A DNA stretch of 43,752 nucleotides from Henriciella aquimarina (GTDB lineage: Bacteria > Pseudomonadota > Alphaproteobacteria > Caulobacterales > Hyphomonadaceae): the NCBI RefSeq assembly GCF_002088975.1, contig NZ_NCST01000018.1, positions 1-43,752 on the forward strand. Direction: 5' to 3'. Both the position numbers and the translations under genes were made by a program. Positions within the stretch are counted from its first letter, which is position 1. The number at the start of each line of letters is the position of its first letter. The notes beneath the pieces are model-generated. The model was not told the origin of the DNA and ran no database searches. It was given only the letters and a program-made list of their open reading frames with translations. Below, piece by piece: positions 17,334 through 23,648 of this stretch.

Positions 17334-17713
17334 TGCCATCCGCGACCTTCGAAACCGCTGCCGATGATCTCTATCAGATCCTGGCCGCGGAAAAGGAGCT
17401 TCTCCTGAGCGGGCGGGCCGCCGATACCGCCGGGCTTGCCGAGGAAAAGCTGAAGGCGATGGAGTCGTTCGAAGCCATCGTGAACACCCTCGACGACCGC
17501 GCCGTCAGCGACAGTCATCGCGGCCAGATCATGCGGATCGCCAAACTGGCACAGGAAAACACGATCCACTTCACCGCCGTGCGCAATGGATTGCGCAATG
17601 CGGTCACCCGGCTGGAGACCATGTCCGACGAGTCCTATGTCGGCGCCTACCGGCTCGACGGGGCGAAGACTCCCTTCACCAAAGCGACGGGCGGCTACGA
17701 AAAGAAAGTCTAA
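17330..17713 (+). CDS. flgN: FlgN-like export chaperone
   Basis: The 127-residue, mostly helical protein fits FlgN, the cytoplasmic chaperone for FlgK and FlgL. Seen directly: a helix DDLYQILAAEKELLLSGRAADTAGLAEEKLKAMESFE, which corresponds to the L..E...L..g....l..l...K pattern of FlgN, and a second helix with AQENTIHFTAVRNGLRNAVTRLE. The tail YVGAYRLDGAKTPF is characteristic of alphaproteobacterial members. It overlaps the rod-binding gene by 4 bases (ATGA). Its clients flgK and flgL are at 2919-5349. Confidence 0.8.
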   Translation: MMPSATFETAADDLYQILAAEKELLLSGRAADTAGLAEEKLKAMESFEAIVNTLDDRAVSDSHRGQIMRIAKLAQENTIHFTAVRNGLRNAVTRLETMSDESYVGAYRLDGAKTPFTKATGGYEKKV

Positions 17714-17870
17714 GAAAGTCGACAGGATTAACCTCTTATACACCCGTAGTTAGTACAGGTCGCATCAACCAAGAGGGGTTTCCGGGGCTTTTCCCGACGT
17801 CAGGATGACATGAGTTAGACAGGCGGGCTGTGCCTGATTGCGCCGGCTCGAGCCAACAAGGAAAAAACTG
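17714..17870 (+). promoter_or_regulatory. Flagellin leader and promoter region
   Basis: The 157 bases before the flagellin ATG should hold the flagellin promoter and the mRNA leader on which FlbT acts in Caulobacter. An AAGGA ribosome binding site lies at about 17858. I looked for a sigma-54 element (GG-N10-GC with TGGCAC...TTGC) and for a sigma-28 element and found no good match. Confidence 0.4.
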
Positions 17871-19118
17871 ATGTCCAGTATTCTTACCAACAATAGTGCA
17901 ATGGTCGCACTCGAGACGCTGCGCGGTATCAACCGCAATCTCGAGACCGTCCAATCCGAAATTTCGACCGGCAAGAAGATCGCTTCTGCCAAGGACAACG
18001 CCGCTATCTGGGCGATTTCCACCGTCATGTCGACGGACGTCGAGAGCTTCAAGCAGATTTCCGACTCGCTCAACCTTGGCGCGTCCACGGTCGGCGTGGC
18101 CCGCAAGTCGGCCGAGGAAGTGACCGGTCTCGTTCAGGACATTCAGAACCTGATCGTTTCCGCGCAGGAAGAGAACGTCGACCGTTCGAAGATCCAGAAC
18201 GACATTGACCAGAAGATCAAGCGGATCGAAGGCATTGTCGGCGGCGCCCAGTTCGGCGGCCTGAACCTGATCAACGGCAGCAGCACCGAGGATGTCTCCA
18301 TCCTGGCATCGCTGGACCGTACGTCGGCTGGCGATGTGAACGCCTCCTATATCGACATCGAGCGCAAGGATCTCTCGATCTCCAACAGCGCCTCGGCTGC
18401 GACCTTCGGTGGTTCCGCCGTGACGGACACGTCGATCGTCGACAATGGCGGTACGGCCGCCGGTTCGGCTGCCTCGGTTGCTGCCGCTGGCACGCAGGAC
18501 ATCACGATCGCAGCTGTCGCTGACGGCAACAGCTATCGCATCACCCTGGACGACACCGCGGGTGACAACGTCCTCGGGTCGCGCTCGTTCGAATATGTCG
18601 CGAATGCCGATGACAGCGTGAACTCGGTTGCGGCCACCCTGACCAACCAGATCCAGACCTTCCTGGATGCGACGGGCGACACGACCTACTCCATCGAACG
18701 TGATGGCGACACGATCACCGTCACCAACGGCTCCAGCAGCGCGCTCAGCGTCCAGGCCGATACGGCAACCGGCGGTACGGCTGGCACGAGCGCCGGTGGC
18801 CTCGGCAACCTGACCCTGATCGACGTTACCTCGTCCACGGGTGCGACCTCGGCCCTGACCACGATCCAGGGCGTGCTCGACACGGCCATCGACGCGGCGG
18901 CTTCCTTCGGTTCCGCCCAGAACGGCATCGAGGACCAGTCGGAATTCGTTCAGTCGCTGATCGACTCCCTGACCACCGGTGTCGGCGCCCTGACCGACAC
19001 GGACATCGAAGCGGCTTCCGCGAAGCTGCAGGCCCTCCAGGTGCAACAGCAGCTGGGCACCCAGGCCCTGTCGATTGCCAACTCGTCGCCGCAACAGCTC
19101 CTGGCGCTGTTCCGGTAA
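17871..19118 (+). CDS. fliC: Flagellin, filament subunit
   Basis: Flagellin polymerises into the filament. The 415-residue product has the conserved N-terminal D0/D1 region (MSSILTNNSAMVALETLRGI, then LETVQSEISTGKKIASAKDNAAIWAI) and C-terminal region (IEAASAKLQALQVQQQLGTQALSIANSSPQQLLALFR). The central residues, roughly 155-335, are Ala/Thr/Gly/Asp-rich beta-type surface domain with several near-repeated GTA/GTS motifs. ATG 17871 is chosen because it gives the standard flagellin start and has AAGGA in front; an upstream in-frame start at 17838 is not needed. It is the only flagellin in the window and is followed by its regulators flaF and flbT. Confidence 0.97.
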   Translation: MSSILTNNSAMVALETLRGINRNLETVQSEISTGKKIASAKDNAAIWAISTVMSTDVESFKQISDSLNLGASTVGVARKSAEEVTGLVQDIQNLIVSAQEENVDRSKIQNDIDQKIKRIEGIVGGAQFGGLNLINGSSTEDVSILASLDRTSAGDVNASYIDIERKDLSISNSASAATFGGSAVTDTSIVDNGGTAAGSAASVAAAGTQDITIAAVADGNSYRITLDDTAGDNVLGSRSFEYVANADDSVNSVAATLTNQIQTFLDATGDTTYSIERDGDTITVTNGSSSALSVQADTATGGTAGTSAGGLGNLTLIDVTSSTGATSALTTIQGVLDTAIDAAASFGSAQNGIEDQSEFVQSLIDSLTTGVGALTDTDIEAASAKLQALQVQQQLGTQALSIANSSPQQLLALFR

Positions 19119-19131
19119 TATGATCTCGGAT

Positions 19132-19153
19132 CCCGGGCGCTCCGGCGCCCGGG
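19132..19153 (+). terminator. Strong GC hairpin downstream of flagellin
   Basis: A perfect 9-bp inverted repeat (CCCGGGCGC with GCGCCCGGG, loop TCCG) starts 13 bases after the flagellin stop. No T-run follows, so it may act as a partial terminator or as an RNA stabiliser that keeps flagellin mRNA in excess over flaF-flbT. Confidence 0.55.
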
Positions 19154-19182
19154 TCCACCCTTAAGCGGACCTGAGAGGACGC

Positions 19183-19572
19183 ATGCAACAACTGGCTTTC
19201 AAGGCGTACGGAGAAGTCACCAGCCGGACTGGAAGTGACCAGCAGATCGAATACGCCCTGTTCCAAGAGATCACCCAGTCCCTCCAGGAAGTTGCGCAAA
19301 ATGACGATCCGCCAGCGGCCCTGTGGGCAGATGCCATCGACCGGAACATGCAGCTGTGGACGATTCTCGCCACGGACCTGCTGACCGAGGAAAACCAGCT
19401 CAATCCGGAGCTGAAGAAGGGCCTTCTGACGCTCTCGCAATCCGTTCGCCGCCTCAGCCATTCCGTGCTGGCAGGCGATGCGGAGCTCGAAGAGCTCATC
19501 GATATCAATGAGATTATCATGAGAGGCCTGCGTGGGCAGGTCGACCAACCTGGCCAGGAGGCCGCAGCCTGA
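19183..19572 (+). CDS. flaF: FlaF, flagellin synthesis regulator
   Basis: FlaF is an alphaproteobacterial protein needed for flagellin production and export, acting with FlbT. The 129-residue product shows the family pattern: AFKAYGEVTSRTGSDQQIEYALFQEITQSL near the start, then a WADAIDRNMQLWTILATDLLTEENQLNPELKKGLLTLSQSV block and SVLAGDAELEELIDINEIIMRGL. The gene order flagellin-flaF-flbT is diagnostic of this group. It is preceded by the 9-bp hairpin and overlaps flbT by one base. Confidence 0.95.
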   Translation: MQQLAFKAYGEVTSRTGSDQQIEYALFQEITQSLQEVAQNDDPPAALWADAIDRNMQLWTILATDLLTEENQLNPELKKGLLTLSQSVRRLSHSVLAGDAELEELIDINEIIMRGLRGQVDQPGQEAAA

Positions 19573-19988
19573 TGTCTGGACTCGTCCTGAAACTTGCCCC
19601 CGGCGAGCGCGTCGTAATCAACGGCGCCCTGCTGGAAAACGGAGACAAGCCCTCGAGCCTTCGCGTGGCCGACGGGAATGCGCGCGTACTGCGCTGCCGG
19701 GACGCCCTGAAACCCGACGAGGTGAACACTCCGGTCAAGCAGGTCTATTATGCGATCCAGCTTCTGATCACCGGAGACCTCAAGGAAGACGATGTGCTGC
19801 CCGCCATCCGCAAGGAATGCGACAGCCTCGAAGACGTCTTCGAGACCGTCAATCCGAAGATGATCCGTGTGCTCAAGGACATGATCGACCGCGGCAATTA
19901 TTATTCCGCGCTCTGCCACCTGCGCCAGGTGCTGGTGCTGGAGGCCGAGCTGTTCGCACATGGCGCGCCGAAGGCAAAGGTGGCCTGA
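19572..19988 (+). CDS. flbT: FlbT, flagellin mRNA regulator
   Basis: FlbT binds flagellin mRNA in Caulobacter and lowers its stability until the hook is finished. The 138-residue product has the family's LVLKLAPGERVVINGALLENGDKPSSLRV start, VLRCRDALKPDEVNTPVKQVYYAIQLLITGD in the middle and MIDRGNYYSALCHLRQVLVLEAELF near the end. The ATG overlaps the flaF stop (TGATG). The DUF1217 gene follows 3 bases later. Confidence 0.96.
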   Translation: MSGLVLKLAPGERVVINGALLENGDKPSSLRVADGNARVLRCRDALKPDEVNTPVKQVYYAIQLLITGDLKEDDVLPAIRKECDSLEDVFETVNPKMIRVLKDMIDRGNYYSALCHLRQVLVLEAELFAHGAPKAKVA

Positions 19989-19991
19989 CCG

Positions 19992-20825
19992 ATGTTCCAG
20001 CCCGCTATCCCCATGACCGGTTATGGTGGGTGGAAATTCCTGCAGACAACCTATGCCCGCCAGTTCGAGACTTTCTCGGACTCTCCGGCCATCAAGAATG
20101 ACCGTGAGTATTTCACCGGGAAGATGTCTAAGCCGATGGCGATGGAGGACTTCCTATCCGACAAGCGGCTCCTGCGGATCTCGCTGACGGCGTTCGACCT
20201 CGAAGGCGAGGAATGGAAGGGCGGCTTCATCCGCAAGGTCATGGAAGAGGCCAATGACGCGGAAAGCAGCTTCCTCACCCGCCTCAACAATCCCGATTAC
20301 ACCAAATTCTCAAAGGCCTTCCCGGTCCAGGATGGCAAGATCACGCTGACGCCGGAAGCGGTGTCCGACATCGGGGACAATTTCGAGAGCGCGGCCTTCC
20401 GCTCGGCGGTCGGCAATGTCGACAACAATATGCGCCTCAGCCTCAACTATCAGAACAAGATCGTCGAAATCGCCGGCAGTGGCGCCAGCGAGGAAGCGAT
20501 CCTCTACCGCATTCTCGGCAATGTGCCGGTCAAGAACGTGCTGGAAACCGCGCTCAACCTGCCAAGCGAGATGGGCAAGCTGGACATCGAGCAGCAGGCC
20601 GACATCCTGCGCGACAAGCTGCAGAGCCATCTCGGCATCACGGACGTTTCCCAGCTGGCTTCGCTCGACAAGGTCGATGATGCGCTGAAGCGCTTCCATG
20701 CGATGAATTCGATCAATAGCGGCCCGTCGCCGACGACGCCCGGCTATGCGGCGCTGACCCTGCTGCGCGGCGCCGACGGTTTCGGCAATATGGCGAGCCA
20801 GAACCTTTTCCTGAGCAACCTTTAG
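19992..20825 (+). CDS. DUF1217-family flagellar protein
   Basis: The 277-residue protein resembles DUF1217 proteins that are found in alphaproteobacterial flagellar clusters and whose exact role is not settled. Visible traits are the GYGGWKFLQTTYARQFETFSDSPAIKNDREYF start, a helical pattern FLSDKRLLRISLTAFDLEGEEWKGGFIRKVMEE, and several LNxxxY/YTKFSKAF motifs. There is no signal peptide or membrane segment. Its location directly after flbT suggests a task in flagellin supply or filament assembly. It ends only 3 bases from the convergent fliI stop. Confidence 0.78.
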   Translation: MFQPAIPMTGYGGWKFLQTTYARQFETFSDSPAIKNDREYFTGKMSKPMAMEDFLSDKRLLRISLTAFDLEGEEWKGGFIRKVMEEANDAESSFLTRLNNPDYTKFSKAFPVQDGKITLTPEAVSDIGDNFESAAFRSAVGNVDNNMRLSLNYQNKIVEIAGSGASEEAILYRILGNVPVKNVLETALNLPSEMGKLDIEQQADILRDKLQSHLGITDVSQLASLDKVDDALKRFHAMNSINSGPSPTTPGYAALTLLRGADGFGNMASQNLFLSNL

Positions 20826-20828
20826 GGC

Positions 20829-22190
20829 CTAGCCCTTCCCAGCGCCCCCGGGCGTCTCTGGCGCCCGCTGGGCCTTCTCCGCCTTCCGCTCCGGGTGCAG
20901 CCACTCGTTAAGCGTGGCAAAGGCCTGCGCAATCCCTTGCGGGTTCGGCGTCGAGACATACTGGTCGAGATGCGGATGCAGCGTGATGGCCCGGTCGCCG
21001 GCGGCGTCGTGGCCCTTTTCATAGAGATTGGCGCGCAGCATCGGGGCGAGCTCTTCGTAGAGCGCCACCGTGCGGCGGTATTCGCGGATCAGCTCATTCT
21101 CCTCAGGTGTCGCCGCGCTGGGCAGGCAGCGCGAGACGCTGCGCAGCACGTCGATCGCCGGATAGCGCCCGCGCTCTGCGATCTCGCGCGAGAGAATGAT
21201 ATGCCCGTCCAGGATACCGCGCACCATGTCGGCCACGGGCTCTTCCATGTCGGAGCCGGCGACCAGCACCGAGAAGACCGCCGTGATGTCGCCCTGCGCG
21301 GCCGTGCCTGGCCCGGCGCGTTCGGCGAGTTCGGCAATGGTGCGCACCGTCGACGGCGGGAAGGCGTTCAGCGCCGGGGTTTCGCCGGCCACCAGCGCGG
21401 TCTCGCGGTGGGCTTCGGCAAACCGGGTGATGGAATCGAAGAGCAGCAGGACCTGGTGGCCCTCGTCGCGGAAATGTTCGGCCGCCGCCATGGCGCAATA
21501 AGCCGCCCGCTTCTTGGCGCCGGGCGGTTCGCTGGCCGTCGCGGCCACCACCACCGTGCGCTCGCGCGCTTCGGATGAGAGGACACGTCGGACGAATTCG
21601 TTCACCTCGCGCGAGCGTTCGCCGATCAGCGCGATCACGACCCGGTCGGCTTTCAGCCCTTCTGCGAGCGAGCCGAGAAAGGTCGACTTGCCGACGCCGG
21701 AGCCGGCAAACAGGCCGATGCGCTGGCCCTGGCAGATTGGCAGCACCGTGTCGGTGATCATCCAGCCGCTGTCGAGCCGCGCGCCAAGCCCCTTGCGCGC
21801 ATGGCTGGCCGGGGCGGGCGCATGCAGCTTGCGGTCGCTCGTATTGGCGGCCTTGGCCGGGACGGCTTCGCCGGTCACCGCGCCGCGATAATTGACGATC
21901 TGGCCGAGCCAGTGATCGCCCGGGCTGACGCGGCCGTCCTGCTGGATCTCCACCTTGTCGCCTATGCGGATCGCGTCTGAATCGCTGAAGAGCAGGGCGG
22001 TCACGCTGTCGCCCTTGATCGAGAGGATCTCGCCATGCACCGGCCCGTCGGGCGTCTGCAGCGAGACTTCATTGCCGATCCCGGCAAAGGCGCTGATGCC
22101 GGCAATGTTGATCAGACCGGGGAAAACCTCGGTGACCGTGCCCCAGAGCGTATAGAGCCGGTCGGCAGACGAGGGCGTAAGGGGAAACAC
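20829..22190 (-). CDS. fliI: FliI, flagellar export ATPase
   Basis: FliI is the F1-beta-like ATPase that energises unloading of export substrates at the base of the flagellum. The 453-residue product has Walker A GSGVGKST (residues 163-170), IALIGERSREVNEFV with the catalytic Glu of that block, Walker B LLLFDSITRFAEAHRE (Asp about 252), and the family motifs TASEPPGAKKRAAY, GETPALNAFPPSTV and GDITAVFSVLVAGSDMEEPVAD. The C terminus is extended by a Lys/Pro/Gly-rich tail. The start is GTG. It stands alone on the minus strand, apart from fliJ; no fliH is visible in the window. Confidence 0.96.
   Translation of the reverse strand: MFPLTPSSADRLYTLWGTVTEVFPGLINIAGISAFAGIGNEVSLQTPDGPVHGEILSIKGDSVTALLFSDSDAIRIGDKVEIQQDGRVSPGDHWLGQIVNYRGAVTGEAVPAKAANTSDRKLHAPAPASHARKGLGARLDSGWMITDTVLPICQGQRIGLFAGSGVGKSTFLGSLAEGLKADRVVIALIGERSREVNEFVRRVLSSEARERTVVVAATASEPPGAKKRAAYCAMAAAEHFRDEGHQVLLLFDSITRFAEAHRETALVAGETPALNAFPPSTVRTIAELAERAGPGTAAQGDITAVFSVLVAGSDMEEPVADMVRGILDGHIILSREIAERGRYPAIDVLRSVSRCLPSAATPEENELIREYRRTVALYEELAPMLRANLYEKGHDAAGDRAITLHPHLDQYVSTPNPQGIAQAFATLNEWLHPERKAEKAQRAPETPGGAGKG
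20838..20872. terminator. Nested hairpin inside the 3' end of fliI
   Basis: CCCAGC pairs with GCTGGG and, inside it after a one-sided bulge, GGGCG pairs with CGCCC across a seven-base loop. It lies in the last codons of fliI, 13 bases past the convergent DUF1217 stop. As the genes are only 3 bases apart, a terminator must lie inside coding sequence; this is the best candidate, though without a T-run. Confidence 0.35.
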
Positions 22191-22263
22191 GTAAACAAAT
22201 CCCGTCGTTTTATTAACTCTTTGTTCAAATTAACCGGGCAGTTTTTCCAAACAGTTAACCAAG
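22191..22263. promoter_or_regulatory. AT-rich divergent promoter region between fliI and flgB
   Basis: The spacer of about 73 bases is markedly more AT-rich than its flanks and carries three TTAA motifs (22213, 22230, 22255). It must drive fliI leftward and the eight-gene flgB-fliJ block rightward. Confidence 0.5.
22213..22227 (+). promoter_or_regulatory. CtrA-like box, one mismatch
   Basis: TTAA-N7-TTCA is one base from the CtrA consensus TTAA-N7-TTAA, in the divergent spacer that heads the basal-body/export block. In Caulobacter early flagellar operons of this kind are CtrA-controlled. Candidate only. Confidence 0.35.
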
Positions 22264-22635
22264 GTGATTCCGTCCGTGATTTCGAATCTTGATGTCTTCC
22301 GGATCTACAGCGCAATGGCCCGGCACGCCGCCGAGAGCCAGCGCATGAGCGCGACCAATATCGCCCATGCCGATGAGCCGGGCTACAAGGCCGGCGAGGT
22401 GGAATCCTTCGAGGCCTATCTGAAACGCACCTCATCGGCGGCGGCCGCCGGCTCCCACACGGACGGGTTCAAGACAGGCGAAGCCAGCACACCGGCCTCG
22501 CCGAACGGCAACACGGTCAGCCTCGAACACGAGATCTACAAGTCCGCCGAGGCGGTCGGCCAGCACGAGATGGCGATGAACGTCTACAGCAAGTCGCTGG
22601 ACCTGCTGCGCGCGGCCATCGGCAAGAAGTATTAA
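22264..22635 (+). CDS. flgB: FlgB, proximal rod protein
   Basis: FlgB is the innermost rod subunit. The 123-residue product has the rod-family N-terminal motif in the form LDVFRIYSAMARHAAESQRMSATNIAHADEPGYKAGEVESF, with the typical N-I-A-x-A-x-x-P-G-Y core, and a C-terminal VSLEHEIYKSAEAVGQHEMAMNVYSKSLDLLRAAIGKK. Length is normal. Two GTG starts are possible, 22264 and 22276; an AAGG at 22261 would serve 22276 better, so the protein may be four residues shorter. It leads the flgB-flgC-fliE-fliQ-flhA-fliR-flhB-fliJ block. Confidence 0.92.
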   Translation: MIPSVISNLDVFRIYSAMARHAAESQRMSATNIAHADEPGYKAGEVESFEAYLKRTSSAAAAGSHTDGFKTGEASTPASPNGNTVSLEHEIYKSAEAVGQHEMAMNVYSKSLDLLRAAIGKKY

Positions 22636-22650
22636 GAGGGGCGCTGAGCG

Positions 22651-23037
22651 ATGAACCCGATCAAGGCAACCATGCAGCAGGCCATGTCCGGCATGGAGCT
22701 TCAGTCGAAGCGGATTGACGTCAATTCGCAGAACATCTCGAACGTCGATACGCCCGGCTACAAGCGCAAGATGCTGATCGTCGAGAACCAGCCGGCGACC
22801 GCGGCGGAAGCCTTCATGAAGGCGCGCGTCGAGCTCGACCAGGCCGACGGGGAACGCCGTCTCGACCCGTCCCACCCGATGGCCGACGAGAATGGCTATG
22901 TCACCCTGTCCAACGTGTCGCTGGTCACCGAAATGGCCGACATGCGCGAGGCCGGGCGCAGCTATGAGGCCAATCTGAATTCCTTCCAGCAGGCTCGCAC
23001 CATGTACCGGTCCCTGCTGGATATCCTGAGACGCTAG
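22651..23037 (+). CDS. flgC: FlgC, proximal rod protein
   Basis: FlgC is a proximal rod subunit. The 128-residue product contains the N-terminal motif ATMQQAMSGMELQSKRIDVNSQNISNVDTPGYKRKM and the characteristic C terminus LVTEMADMREAGRSYEANLNSFQQARTMYRSLLDILRR. The DPSHPMADENGYVTLSNV stretch is a FlgC hallmark. It starts 15 bases after flgB with a GAGGGGCG-type ribosome binding site and precedes fliE, the usual order. Confidence 0.95.
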   Translation: MNPIKATMQQAMSGMELQSKRIDVNSQNISNVDTPGYKRKMLIVENQPATAAEAFMKARVELDQADGERRLDPSHPMADENGYVTLSNVSLVTEMADMREAGRSYEANLNSFQQARTMYRSLLDILRR

Positions 23038-23064
23038 TGATGGTTCGAAGCTGAGGGGCAGACC

Positions 23065-23358
23065 ATGTCAGACGTAACGTTCAGCGCCTATGCCGCGCTC
23101 AACAATATCAAGTCCAAAGCCGCCGAGGCCGCGCCCAAGGCGGATGGTGACAAGAACGAGGTTGCCGAGGGGTTCTCCAACTTCAAGGCCGCCATCGAGC
23201 AGGCCGAGCAGACGGCCATCAACACCGCCACGACGGGCGCCGATCCGCACGCCATGGTCGAGGCGCTCGCCAATGCCGAGGTCGTTCTCGATGCGGCGGT
23301 AACAATCCGCGACAAGGTAGTCGAAGCCTACCAGGAACTCCTGAGAATGCCGGTTTGA
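23065..23358 (+). CDS. fliE: FliE, MS ring-rod adaptor
   Basis: FliE links the MS ring and export gate to the rod. The 97-residue product is all-helical and shows the family pattern: FSNFKAAIEQAEQTAINTATTGADPHAMVEALANAEVVLDAAVTIRDKVVEAYQELLRMPV, where the DPHAMVEALANAE and Y-x-E-[IL]-x-[RK]-M-P-[VI] ending are diagnostic. No signal peptide, as FliE is exported by the flagellar gate. It is 27 bases downstream of flgC and 15 bases upstream of fliQ. Confidence 0.94.
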   Translation: MSDVTFSAYAALNNIKSKAAEAAPKADGDKNEVAEGFSNFKAAIEQAEQTAINTATTGADPHAMVEALANAEVVLDAAVTIRDKVVEAYQELLRMPV

Positions 23359-23373
23359 GGGGCGGGGCTCTTC

Positions 23374-23637
23374 ATGTCTGAACTGGCGATTTTCGAAGTC
23401 CTGCGCAGCGCGCTCTGGACGGCGGTCCTCATGGGCATGCCGATCCTGGGCGTGGCGCTCGTGCTCGGTTTCGTGATCGGGCTGCTGCAGGCGCTGACCT
23501 CTATCCAGGAAATGACGCTGACCTTCGTGCCGAAGATCTTCGCCGTGGTCGTCGTGCTCTTCCTGACGCTCGGCTACATGACCCGGCTCTGTCTCGACCT
23601 GTTCAATAATTCCATCCTTCCCCTCATCGCTTCCTGA
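23374..23637 (+). CDS. fliQ: FliQ, export gate protein
   Basis: FliQ is a small export-gate subunit that winds around the FliP5R1 core. The 87-residue product has two membrane helices (about residues 14-38 and 50-73) and the conserved IGLLQALTSIQEMTLTFVPKI between and in them. It precedes flhA rather than fliR, so FliP (position 1), FliQ and FliR are encoded in separated places in this cluster. Confidence 0.95.
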   Translation: MSELAIFEVLRSALWTAVLMGMPILGVALVLGFVIGLLQALTSIQEMTLTFVPKIFAVVVVLFLTLGYMTRLCLDLFNNSILPLIAS

Positions 23638-23648
23638 GGCGCGCGCCC

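Noticed and set aside
17821-17850. Possible sigma-54 promoter before flagellin (TGTGCC followed by TTGC)
   Set aside because: The GG of the -24 element is missing at the required 10-base distance from GC, so the match does not hold.
17736-19094. 452-codon minus-strand open frame opposite flagellin
   Set aside because: Antisense to a certain flagellin gene. The product is Arg/Gly/Asp-rich with no motif and its frame follows flagellin codon bias.
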